From contig NZ_BAMS01000002.1 in the NCBI RefSeq assembly GCF_000616095.1, positions 726,227 to 790,226 of the forward strand: a DNA stretch of 64,000 bases, given 5' to 3'. Position numbers and translations under genes: made by a program. The stretch is from Sneathiella glossodoripedis JCM 23214 (GTDB lineage Bacteria > Pseudomonadota > Alphaproteobacteria > Sneathiellales > Sneathiellaceae). The notes under the pieces were generated by a model, which did not search any database, was not told where the DNA came from, and saw nothing but the letters and a program-made list of their open reading frames with translations. Positions within the stretch are counted from its first letter, which is position 1, and every line of letters starts with the position of its first letter. Shown piece after piece: positions 38,793-46,790 of this stretch.

Positions 38793-39078
38793 TCAGTTTA
38801 AATTCTCTGGCAGTTCTGAATGCTCCCCCAGAAATTGTCGCATCCTGCCACCTTCATGTAAACGTGTGAGTTGGCTGTTCATTTCGCCCAAAAACTGCTC
38901 GGTCCTTGGCGATTTGTGACAAATAATGTGCGTTGTAAATCGAACCGGGTTTTTAAGAGGATATGATCGCAGCGAGTTTGCTGGTTATCCCAATTTTTCA
39001 AGGGCCAGCACAATATCAGGATGATATCCGATAAAACCGACGACCCGGCCCGCATCCAGCATTAGCGACAGGTCATTG
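38793..39078 (-). pseudogene. Remnant of a periplasmic solute-binding protein (SBP_bac_3-like)
   Basis: Reading down from the stop of the lipocalin-like gene gives about 95 codons with one internal stop (TAA at about 38987). The readable parts, LSLMLDAGRVVGFIGYHPDI and FLGEMNSQLTRLHEGGRMRQ, match the C-terminal end of amino-acid-type (PBPb) binding proteins, ending ELPENLN. The N-terminal two-thirds is absent and the fragment abuts the upstream gene. It looks like deletion plus decay; this one is not repaired by one base. Confidence 0.6.
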
Positions 39079-39495
39079 TCAATATTTCATCGGAACACGC
39101 CCCCATAAAAGCGCATTGGAATACCCCTTCCCGTTGGCCGCAATTTGAGGATCGGTTTTCAGAAGCAGATCATCTCCCTTCCACTCAATAGAGCGAACCA
39201 GAGGACCGCCAATCCATTCCGGGATCGTGGACAGGCTGACATCATGGATGACATTTTCGCCCTCCAATCGGTAGGTTCCGGCATAAGAAAGACAGATTTC
39301 CGAACGAGCAGGAGTGCGCGGTGTATTTTGGGAATAATCATTGCGCATGAGAAAACCATTCATCATGCCCTCACGGGTATATATCAAAAGACCCTTGGCA
39401 TCTTCACCCATCGGGAATTTATGAAATTCACCATCCGCGTAAACGCGCCAATCCTTTAACTCCCAGGTTCCGATTAAATCTGAAATTTGTGTCAT
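39079..39495 (-). CDS. Lipocalin-like domain protein
   Basis: A 138-residue protein of the lipocalin-like (Lipocalin_5) family, without a signal peptide. Features are LIGTWELKDWRVYADGE, LLIYTREGMMNGFLM and YAGTYRLEGENVIHDV. These proteins are thought to bind small hydrophobic molecules; no substrate can be named. Its end abuts a decayed binding-protein fragment. Confidence 0.82.
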   Translation of the reverse strand: MTQISDLIGTWELKDWRVYADGEFHKFPMGEDAKGLLIYTREGMMNGFLMRNDYSQNTPRTPARSEICLSYAGTYRLEGENVIHDVSLSTIPEWIGGPLVRSIEWKGDDLLLKTDPQIAANGKGYSNALLWGRVPMKY

Positions 39496-39553
39496 TGCAG
39501 TTTTCCTGTTCTTGTTTTTCCAAAAGAGTAAGGGAATACCAACCGGCGGTGCA

Positions 39554-39583
39554 ATAAAAAAAGCCGGCCCATTGGCCGACTTT
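39554..39583 (-). terminator. Intrinsic terminator after recA
   Basis: On the minus strand AAGTCGGCC pairs with GGCCGGCTT (one G-U pair) around a short loop, followed by a T-rich run at 39562-39554. It lies 23 bases after the recA stop. Confidence 0.85.
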
Positions 39584-39605
39584 TAACTACAGCGTCCTGA
39601 ATGCT

Positions 39606-40676
39606 TTAAGCATCCATGTCAGCATCCTCTACAGGGTTACCCTGTAATGCTTCGCTCAGAATGCCTGCATTTTCACGGATTTTACGCTCAATCTCCGCTG
39701 TCATTTCAGGATTTTCCTTGAGGAACAGTTTCGCCTGCTCCCGCCCCTGACCAATCCGTTGACTGTCATAGGAGTACCAGGAGCCTGATTTTTCAACGAT
39801 ATCAGCTTTCACCCCAAGGTCGAGAATTTCACCCATCTTGGAGACACCTTCGCCATACATGATGTCAAATTCCACCACTTTAAACGGCGGGGCCACCTTG
39901 TTTTTGACCACTTTAACACGCGTCTGGTTACCGACAATCTCATCCTTGTTTTTCACCTGCCCGATCCGGCGAATATCCAGCCGAACGGATGCATAGAATT
40001 TCAACGCATTTCCGCCAGTTGTCGTTTCCGGGCTCCCAAACATCACGCCAATTTTCATGCGTATCTGGTTAATGAAAATCACCATGCAATTGGAACGTGA
40101 GATGGAACCGGTAAGCTTACGCAGCGCCTGACTCATCAACCGCGCCTGCAAGCCGACATGGGTATCCCCCATCTCCCCTTCCAGTTCTGCCTGCGGTACG
40201 AGCGCTGCCACACTATCCACCACCAGCACATCAACAGCCCCGGAGCGAACAAGTGTATCCGCAATTTCAAGTGATTGCTCCCCCGTGTCCGGTTGAGAGA
40301 TCAGCAATTCATCAATATCCACACCAAGTTTGCGTGCGTAAACCGGGTCAAGGGCATGTTCCGCATCCACAAAGGCACAGGTTCCGCCCGCTTTCTGGGC
40401 TTCTGCAACCACATGCAGTGCTAGTGTCGTTTTACCAGAGCTTTCCGGACCATAAACCTCAATAATTCGGCCTTTGGGCAGACCACCAATTCCCAGAGCA
40501 ATGTCCAATCCCAGGGATCCGGTTGAGATTGACGCGATATCGAGGGCTTCCTGCTGTCCCAGCTTCATAACCGAGCCCTTGCCGAAGGCACGCTCAATCT
40601 GCCCCATCGCTGCTTCTAACGCTTTTTTCTTGTCCATGCCACCTGCTTCAACGAGTTTGAGTGCTGACTGTACCAT
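39606..40676 (-). CDS. recA: RecA recombinase
   Basis: A 356-residue RecA. Walker [11 protein letters not shown], Walker [11 protein letters not shown], the L2 loop [20 protein letters not shown] and the C-terminal acidic tail PVEDADMDA are all present. It catalyses strand exchange in recombinational repair and stimulates LexA self-cleavage. It is a single gene with two SOS-type boxes upstream, so it should be damage-inducible. Confidence 0.98.
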   Translation of the reverse strand: MVQSALKLVEAGGMDKKKALEAAMGQIERAFGKGSVMKLGQQEALDIASISTGSLGLDIALGIGGLPKGRIIEVYGPESSGKTTLALHVVAEAQKAGGTCAFVDAEHALDPVYARKLGVDIDELLISQPDTGEQSLEIADTLVRSGAVDVLVVDSVAALVPQAELEGEMGDTHVGLQARLMSQALRKLTGSISRSNCMVIFINQIRMKIGVMFGSPETTTGGNALKFYASVRLDIRRIGQVKNKDEIVGNQTRVKVVKNKVAPPFKVVEFDIMYGEGVSKMGEILDLGVKADIVEKSGSWYSYDSQRIGQGREQAKLFLKENPEMTAEIERKIRENAGILSEALQGNPVEDADMDA

Positions 40677-40726
40677 TGTGATCCCCTCTTATTTCATAGG
40701 ACTGCCTCGGATGCAATATACTCAAT

Positions 40727-40807
40727 GTACATGTTTTGTTCTCTTTCGCAAGTTTTTTTTAAGTCCTTGTTAAAAGTACAGGTTTCGCACCTGTTCTATT
40801 TTTGTTC
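40727..40807 (-). promoter_or_regulatory. recA: SOS (LexA) boxes upstream of recA
   Basis: GTTCTATTTTTGTTC at 40793-40807 fits the alphaproteobacterial LexA box GTTC-N7-GTTC exactly. GTACATGTTTTGTTC at 40727-40741 fits with one mismatch. They lie 117 and 51 bases upstream of the recA start. Established knowledge of the alphaproteobacterial SOS box supports LexA repression here. Confidence 0.8.
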
Positions 40808-40843
40808 AAACTCCGCATTCTTGGTTAAATTATATGATTAATT

Positions 40844-41650
40844 TTGGATGTGCCAGAATCGATCCAAATCGCACCCGACATAAATTACGTCCATGCAGAT
40901 CATCTCGGCGCGCCGCAAAAAATGACGGATAAAGACCGGGTTGTCGTCTGGGATGCGTCCTTCCTGCCCTTCGGTGAAGAAGACAGCATCCTCGGCTCCG
41001 CGGTCAACGACAACCGCTTCCCGGGCCAACGCCTCTCCCCCGAGACAGGGCTGCACTACAACTACTGGCGCGATTATGATCCAACGACTGGACGCTATCT
41101 GCAATCTGATCCGATTGGGCTTGCCGGTGGTATCAACACTTACGGGTATGTTCATGGCAACCCCGTGAATTATGTGAATCCGGATGGGAAAATTGCTCTT
41201 GAAACAGTAGTTGTTGTTGGTGGAGGAGCAATTATTGTTGGAGAAGCAATTAGACAGCATTGTTTAAAGACGAAATGCGGTCAGAGAATGGCTGATTCAT
41301 TGCAAGGTTTAGTCGATGAATTAAATACTTTGTTAAATGAAAGTTCTGATGATGATCAGGATGAAGAAGTTGCTCAATGCCCTCCGTTACAAGATGATCT
41401 TCTCGGTGATAATGTAAAGGAGGGATCAGGCAACCGGAAAGTTTCTGATTTACCTGGTGGACAAGAGGCAGCTGATGAGTTGTTCGATAAACTCACAGGT
41501 GGTACAGGTAAGCCTGATCCAAATAATCCGGATCATTCAGTCGGGGAAAATGGTGTTCGAAAAAGGCCAGGTAAACCTGGGCAAGGTCCAAGAGTTGACA
41601 TTCCAGCTAAAAACGGGAAACCCCATGAAACCATTCATTTCTATGAGTAG
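40844..41650 (+). CDS. Orphan RHS C-terminal fragment with unassigned toxin domain
   Basis: A 268-residue frame from TTG 40844. Residues 14-115 are the end of an RHS core: NYVHADHLGAPQKMTDKDR, PGQRLSPETGLHYNYWRDYD, and the hallmark YLQSDPIGLAGGINTYGY closing at NYVNPDG. After this point the sequence changes to a variable C-terminal domain with a membrane-like patch (VVVVGGGAIIVGEAI), an acidic linker, and a final 65 residues with DLPGGQEAADELFDKL and GPRVDIPAKNGKPHETIHF. That is the usual layout of a polymorphic toxin tip. The large RHS N-terminus is absent, so this is a displaced cassette. I cannot name the toxin fold. Confidence 0.8.
   Translation: MDVPESIQIAPDINYVHADHLGAPQKMTDKDRVVVWDASFLPFGEEDSILGSAVNDNRFPGQRLSPETGLHYNYWRDYDPTTGRYLQSDPIGLAGGINTYGYVHGNPVNYVNPDGKIALETVVVVGGGAIIVGEAIRQHCLKTKCGQRMADSLQGLVDELNTLLNESSDDDQDEEVAQCPPLQDDLLGDNVKEGSGNRKVSDLPGGQEAADELFDKLTGGTGKPDPNNPDHSVGENGVRKRPGKPGQGPRVDIPAKNGKPHETIHFYE
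40877..40990 (+). repeat. RHS-core direct repeat, copy A
   Basis: This 114-base piece matches 42320-42433 with about ten differences by eye and encodes the same DINYVHADHLGAP core segment. The two copies flank the toxin tip and its immunity gene. Homologous recombination between such repeats is how RHS tips are swapped. Confidence 0.85.
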
Positions 41651-41677
41651 GTGCCTTTGTTTGCGGGAGAGTCTCAA

Positions 41678-42244
41678 TTGAAAAACTATAACTTTCACCT
41701 AGATAATCGAGATGTAGAGATATGCAGAAAGCTTGAGAGACCAATACTTGGTTATGGAATGGATGAAGTTGCCTCAAACATTTATAGCGCAATATATCTG
41801 TCTACAAAGGATACAGTTTTTAAGTTCAGTGCAACTCATTTTGAATTGGAAGATGATTCTGAATATTTCGGATTGAGTGTGAATCAGCTTAATGATGGTT
41901 GGGATAAAATTAGCTATCCAATTGATTGGGCAGAAGAACAAAATGAAATATTTGTTTTGGTGAGGTCTGAAGGGTTGTTTCCGGATGGCTCATTCAAAGA
42001 TACTTCTACGATAGGTGTTCCGAGATCGATACAAAAAACTTTGATTGAAAAACATCCTTACGAAAAGCCTATATCAGTTTGTAATGTAGCATGTGGAATA
42101 AGAGTTGTGAACTCAGACAACTCCCAATTATTGCTCTACGCAGATACTCTTCCCTTTAGTTTATGCTTAGTGTTGGGAGAGACCGATGTGCAGGAGGATC
42201 TTAAGTTTTTCTCTCAAATCCCTCTTGAGAAATATAATTATTAG
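41678..42244 (+). CDS. Probable immunity protein for the RHS tip
   Basis: A protein of about 188 residues from TTG 41678, chosen because GGGAGAG lies 7 bases upstream; GTG 41651, right after the toxin stop, is the alternative. No signal peptide is present, as expected for a cytoplasmic antidote. It is acidic and AT-rich (42 G+C in the 120 bases at 41821-41940), unlike the RHS core beside it. Features include FELEDDSEYFGLSVNQL and IDWAEEQNEIF. I do not recognise a family. The immunity role is inferred from position only. Confidence 0.6.
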   Translation: MKNYNFHLDNRDVEICRKLERPILGYGMDEVASNIYSAIYLSTKDTVFKFSATHFELEDDSEYFGLSVNQLNDGWDKISYPIDWAEEQNEIFVLVRSEGLFPDGSFKDTSTIGVPRSIQKTLIEKHPYEKPISVCNVACGIRVVNSDNSQLLLYADTLPFSLCLVLGETDVQEDLKFFSQIPLEKYNY

Positions 42245-42319
42245 TGTTCCTGAGATTAGATCTTAGGAATGTGGTTAAGGCAATTATAAAGGATCAAGCT
42301 GGTCTCTAACGATGGGTAG

Positions 42320-42589
42320 GACATAAACTACGTCCATGCGGATCATCTGGGCGCGCCGCAAATAATGACAGACAAGGACCGGAGTGTCGTCTGGGATGCG
42401 TCCTTCCTGCCCTTCGGTGAAGAAGATAGCATCGCTTGGACTCTCTACCCCATTCCCAGCGTCTACGTGACCAGATTGAATATTAAAAAAATTGGATACC
42501 CGGCAGGCCGAAAAATATCCTGCTCATTGGATCAGAACCATTTAGGCAATTGGTTTCCATCGAACCCTTTGAGTCCATCCTTGCCTTAA
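42320..42589 (+). pseudogene. Scar of a second RHS tip (core copy B)
   Basis: Bases 42320-42433 repeat the RHS core piece at 40877-40990 (HADHLGAPQIMTD, VVWDASFLPFGEEDSI). A stop codon (TAG 42317) lies directly upstream, and after 42433 the frame diverges into about 50 unrelated codons, so no toxin domain is recognisable. It is a leftover of an older cassette. The remaining gap to the APE cluster holds nothing else that I can identify. Confidence 0.75.
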
Positions 42590-43814
42590 TGGCTGGAGAA
42601 TATAAGCGAAGTATTAATGCCGCCGAATGCGAAATTGTTGCTCATGAACAGATCGAAATTAATATCCCGCCCCGCCCCGGTAATATGGTCAAGGCCTTGG
42701 CATTTCTCGTCAATCTCTTCCAGATTGGCAGTCCCTGGAACCCACGCATCTTTCATGGATTCAATACCCAACCATGCTTCAATCGCACCGCAGGCACCCA
42801 AAGTATGTCCAAAATACCCTTTCAGAGAATGAAACGGTGTGCCTTTATCGAATAACGCAGTTGTAGCTTCACATTCAGCCACATCGCCTTGATCAGTTGC
42901 TGTCCCATGACCGCTCACCATCTGTATATCCGATGGATCGAGGTTCGCATCCCTCAAAGCGAGCTCCAGCGCACGCTGCATGGTCGCCGATGTTGGCTGT
43001 GTAATATGCCGACCGTCAGAATTGGTGCCAAAGCCTCTTACCTCTGCCAAAATGGTAGCGCCGCGCGCAAGCGCATTCTCCCGCTCTTCCAAAATCAGTG
43101 TCGCGCTCCCCTCTCCAATAACCAGTCCATCACGATTTACATCATAAGGTCGCGGAGATAGATGGGGTTCCTGATTCCGTTGACTCGTGCAAAAAGCGTA
43201 TCAAAAACGGCCGCCATTGTCGGACATAACTCTTCAGCGCCCCCGGCAATCATAAAATCCTGTTGCCCCGTTTTAATTGCCTCATAGGCGTAGCCAATCG
43301 CCATACTTCCTGATGTACATGCAGAAGACGTAGGAATGACGCGGCCCGTCAGACCGAAATGGACACCGATATTCACCGCCGAAGTATGGCTCATCATTTG
43401 AATATAACTTGTCGCAGTCAATCCTCTGGCTTCGCCTGTTTCCATTAACTTTGCGAAAGCTTTTACAGGTTCAGTGCTTCCAAATGATGATCCATAGGCC
43501 GTTCCAATTCGGCCGCTGGCGAGTAATTCCCTGTCTTCCAGCAAACCCGCGTTATCAAGGGCCTTCTCTGTCGCATAAACCGACAGCTGGGAAACTCGTC
43601 CCATGCTTCTCAGCATTTTTCGCGTGTAGTGTTTTGGCAGCTCAAATGTTTCAACAGGGCCTGCAAGTCTTGTGGCGATATCATGATACCGCTCCCAATC
43701 CTGCATATAGCGAATACCTGTTTCGCCTTTCTTCATTTTTGGTTTGATTTCCTCCCATGTCTCCCCAAGAGAGGTAACCCCAGCCATCCCAGTAACAACG
43801 ACCCGCCTGCTCAT
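42586..43814 (-). CDS. APE beta-ketoacyl-ACP synthase (one base missing)
   Basis: Two frames join at about 43187 when one base is added (GCACG to GCAACG), giving LFATSQRNQEPHLSPRPYDV and a 409-residue FabF-like ketosynthase. The catalytic triad is intact: Cys in SSACTSGSMA, His in SGHGTATDQGD and His in GYFGHTLGACG. It is probably the elongating ketosynthase of the aryl polyene type II PKS, working with the chain-length-factor-like protein. It is the last gene of the operon and overlaps the reductase gene by 4 bases. Confidence 0.9.
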
Positions 43815-44536
43815 ACCATGCCCCCGTTTACCGAAATCACCTGCCTTGTAATGTAGGAAGCCTCACTTGAGCATAAAAATGCCACTACGCCCGCCACCTC
43901 TTCTACTTGACCAAATCTCTGCATGGGGATCTGATCTTTAACAAATTCAGGAATTTCACTCGTCATCTGAGTTTCGATCACTCCGGGGGCAACACAGTTC
44001 ACTGTAATCTTGCGCTTGGCAAGCTCGATCGCCAGTGATTTGGCAGCTCCGATAATTCCGGCCTTCGTCGCAGAATAGTTCGTCTGCCCCCTATTTCCGG
44101 CAATTCCGGAAACTGACGTCATAACAACTATTCTACCAGCGCTACGTCGCCGGATCATAGGCATCGTCACCGGCTTCAGCACGTTGTAAAAACCGTTCAG
44201 ATTAACGTTAACAACGCTATCCCAATCTTCATCAAGCAAAGCAGGAAAAGCGCCATCGCGTGTTATCCCCGCGTTCAATACGACACCATAATAAGCGCCA
44301 TGGCTCTTCATATCGCTCTGTAATATTTCGGCGCACTGATCGCGGTTGGATATATCGAAACCAATCACTCGCCCTTTTGCTCCAGCAGCTTCAATTTGCG
44401 CTAAAGTCTCGTTTGCCCCGTCTTGGTCACTTCCGAAATGAACTGCTATTTCATAACCATCTCGTGCCAGCCGCAGCGCTATAGCACGCCCAATTCCCTT
44501 GCTTGCCCCTGTTACCAGAATCGTTTTTGAACTCAT
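43811..44536 (-). CDS. APE 3-oxoacyl-ACP reductase (FabG-like)
   Basis: A 241-residue short-chain dehydrogenase/reductase. The NADPH site GASKGIGRAIA, the catalytic Ser in MTSVSGIAG and the YSATKAG motif (Tyr-x-x-x-Lys) are intact. It reduces the beta-keto group in each round of polyene extension. It lies between the dehydratase and the last ketosynthase, as in other APE clusters. Confidence 0.92.
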   Translation of the reverse strand: MSSKTILVTGASKGIGRAIALRLARDGYEIAVHFGSDQDGANETLAQIEAAGAKGRVIGFDISNRDQCAEILQSDMKSHGAYYGVVLNAGITRDGAFPALLDEDWDSVVNVNLNGFYNVLKPVTMPMIRRRSAGRIVVMTSVSGIAGNRGQTNYSATKAGIIGAAKSLAIELAKRKITVNCVAPGVIETQMTSEIPEFVKDQIPMQRFGQVEEVAGVVAFLCSSEASYITRQVISVNGGMV

Positions 44537-44567
44537 TTTATTATCATTCCAATGTTACTTGACGGGA

Positions 44568-45025
44568 CTAGTTACGTTGCACAGATTTTATGAAAGCTAT
44601 AGGATCTCTCGGCTGGAAAGCATTAATGCGTGCTTTTACAAAAACTGCATCACCCACTAAAACCTCTCCATCGAATACAGCCATTTCACCATCGTTAAAA
44701 GATGTTTGTACTCGAACTTGGGCGCATGTTCCAACAGCAATAAAATCTGAGAACAGCTCAACTTTTCGGCTCCCAAGTAAAAAACCGGGCTGTACATTTT
44801 TCCCTGATTGCCTATCCCGAAGGCCGTTGAAAGCGCTGACCGCTTGAGCAATATATTCAATACCAATGTATGCTGGAACACCGTTTAGAGGATCACAAAA
44901 CTGACTATCAGTCGAATATCCACCTCCGCTATCAGTTGGATTTCATTCGAAGAAATAAAGCGATCCAGCAAAACCATGGACTGATCATGCGGCAAGAGGT
45001 CTTCAATTCGTATCTGTTCTGGCAT
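44568..45025 (-). CDS. APE 3-hydroxyacyl-ACP dehydratase, ApeP-like (one base missing)
   Basis: No single open frame covers this gene. It starts at ATG 45025, 3 bases after the ketosynthase stop, and shifts frame near 44910. Adding one C (CGACTGAT to CGACCTGAT) yields EVDIRPDSQFCDPLNGVPAY and a 152-residue protein ending at TAG 44568. MPEQIRIEDLLPHDQSMVLL and GIEYIAQAVSAFNGLRD match the ApeP-type hotdog dehydratase of aryl polyene clusters. It removes water from 3-hydroxyacyl-ACP to build the conjugated chain. Confidence 0.85.
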
Positions 45026-45027
45026 AC

Positions 45028-46218
45028 TCAGTCTGCCCCCATAAGAATACTCACATTGCTGCCACCAAAGGCGAAGGAATTACTCATCAGAATATGTCGC
45101 TCGCTCCCGTCGATTTTTTCAGCTTTTCCGGTTAGTCGTAATCTGGGCAAATCTTCATCTACAACACTATCCCACACATGTGGTGGTAAATAGCGTTGTG
45201 ATTTTTCCTGAGAAAGGATAAGCCACATGCATGCCGCCTCGATCGCCCCCGCAGCCCCCAACGCATGCCCTGTTAATGGCTTGGTTGAACTGACAGGTAC
45301 ATGCTCTGGAAACAGGCTGGAGATTGCCAAACTTTCCATCTTATCATTAAGCTCTGTCGCAGTGCCATGCATGTTGATATAGGAGACTTGCTCTGGCGCG
45401 ATGCCGGCTGACTGCAGAGCCAACTGCATCGCTTTCCTTGCTCCGCTGCCATTTGGATCAGGCGCGCTGATATGATGCGCATCAGAACTCTCACCACTGC
45501 CCAGATACTGAATTGCAGCTGGTTTCATCGACATTAAAAAGACAGCAGCCCCCTCACCGATATTTGTCCCGGACCGATTTTGGCTCATTGGATTGCAAAT
45601 CTCATCTGAGATTGCCTGCAGACTTCGAAACCCGCCAACTGTCATATGGCAAAGACTATCAGCCCCGCCGACGATTACCGCATCGCAAATTCCCGCTTTG
45701 ATTAACCTTGCACCCGCCGAAAAGGCTTTGCCACCAGATGCACAGGCGGAAGAAACTGTATAAACCGGCCCTTTCACACCCAAATAATGAGCCGCAAAGG
45801 CTGAAGGGGTTCCAATTTCCTGTTGGCTGAAGTGGTAGTTTTGCGGAAAACTTCCGTGCTTTTCGTGAAACTGTATTGCTTTTTCGCTCTCCTCCACACC
45901 GGAAGTGCTTGAGCCGAGAACCACTCCTACTCGATATTCACCAAATTGAGAAATTGCTTCATTAACTTCGTCAGAAATCTGATCCAATGCAGCCATCAAA
46001 ATCTGATTGTTCCGTGACTGAAAAGCTGGCTCCTTGGATTTCAGAATGGGTAACGGCTCAGTTACCTGTCCAACAATTTCTTCAACGCCCGGTGTCCAAT
46101 GATCGCTACGGATCATTCCGGACTGATCACCATCCAAAAGTAATCTCAGTGTCTCTTCACTCCCCAAACCCATGGGGCTCAGAATTCCCATCGCATTCAA
46201 ATAAATAGACAAACCCAT
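45028..46218 (-). CDS. APE beta-ketoacyl-ACP synthase (second)
   Basis: A 396-residue ketosynthase, intact. The catalytic residues are Cys in SSACASGGKAF, His in NMHGTATELND and His in KPLTGHALGAAG. It is clearly distinct from the FabF-like gene at the end of the operon. APE clusters usually carry several ketosynthases, one possibly for priming or another chain step. It directly follows the DUF3261 gene. Confidence 0.92.
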   Translation of the reverse strand: MGLSIYLNAMGILSPMGLGSEETLRLLLDGDQSGMIRSDHWTPGVEEIVGQVTEPLPILKSKEPAFQSRNNQILMAALDQISDEVNEAISQFGEYRVGVVLGSSTSGVEESEKAIQFHEKHGSFPQNYHFSQQEIGTPSAFAAHYLGVKGPVYTVSSACASGGKAFSAGARLIKAGICDAVIVGGADSLCHMTVGGFRSLQAISDEICNPMSQNRSGTNIGEGAAVFLMSMKPAAIQYLGSGESSDAHHISAPDPNGSGARKAMQLALQSAGIAPEQVSYINMHGTATELNDKMESLAISSLFPEHVPVSSTKPLTGHALGAAGAIEAACMWLILSQEKSQRYLPPHVWDSVVDEDLPRLRLTGKAEKIDGSERHILMSNSFAFGGSNVSILMGAD

Positions 46219-46790
46219 CAGTTCACGCCTTTCAGTTGCGAGGAAATTACCAAGCGGAATGCGGACCCAGGTTGATCGATCACAGTTCTGCTATTCCAAA
46301 TGTCTTCTTCGCTATATTGGATTTTTATAAATGGCTGATCGGAATAAGTATAGAATCTGGATAGCGGTTTTTGTATCAATGCCATGTTATCAGTTAGGCC
46401 TGGTTCAACTTCGCGTGCTGGCCAATACGCCAAAACTATTCGGGCCAAGACGTCTGTTGCAGACACTTGTTCAGGTAACCATGCCGCCCTTTCTACAAGC
46501 AGATTCTGTTGTGTCCATATCAAATCCAGCACACGCTGCCCTGTCATATCCAAGAAAATGACTCTGACCTCTCCTTGCCTTAACCGCAGAGCAGCAGTTA
46601 ATTGAATCTCCTTATCAGCAAAAGATAGGCTGACTTGCTGATGCGCGTTGATATCATCACCTTTCCACGGAACTTCGGGGAGTGTGTAAGTGAGGGTTTC
46701 ATTCAGCTGAGCTTCATGTCGATTTGTCGCGGCGCAAGCGGTGAGCACGAACACAGAGGCAACTATGCAGAGGAAGATCTTCATTCGCAA
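46218..46790 (-). CDS. DUF3261 lipoprotein
   Basis: A 190-residue protein. The N-terminus is a lipoprotein signal (IVASVFVLTACAAT, lipidated Cys about residue 19). The body matches the DUF3261 proteins of APE clusters, with VRVIFLDMTGQRVLDLIWTQ and LARIVLAYWPAREV. It overlaps the oxidoreductase gene by 10 bases. DUF3261 proteins are presumed to help transport or anchor the pigment at the outer membrane; the exact role is unknown. Confidence 0.85.
   Translation of the reverse strand: MRMKIFLCIVASVFVLTACAATNRHEAQLNETLTYTLPEVPWKGDDINAHQQVSLSFADKEIQLTAALRLRQGEVRVIFLDMTGQRVLDLIWTQQNLLVERAAWLPEQVSATDVLARIVLAYWPAREVEPGLTDNMALIQKPLSRFYTYSDQPFIKIQYSEEDIWNSRTVIDQPGSAFRLVISSQLKGVN

Noticed and set aside
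40844..41650. Full-length RHS gene broken by a sequencing error
   Set aside because: Upstream of 40844 there is only the recA promoter region; no RHS repeats occur on either strand there.
42434..42585. A gene between the RHS scar and the APE ketosynthase
   Set aside because: The only open frame is the unrelated tail of the RHS scar, and the minus strand shows no start or conserved motif.
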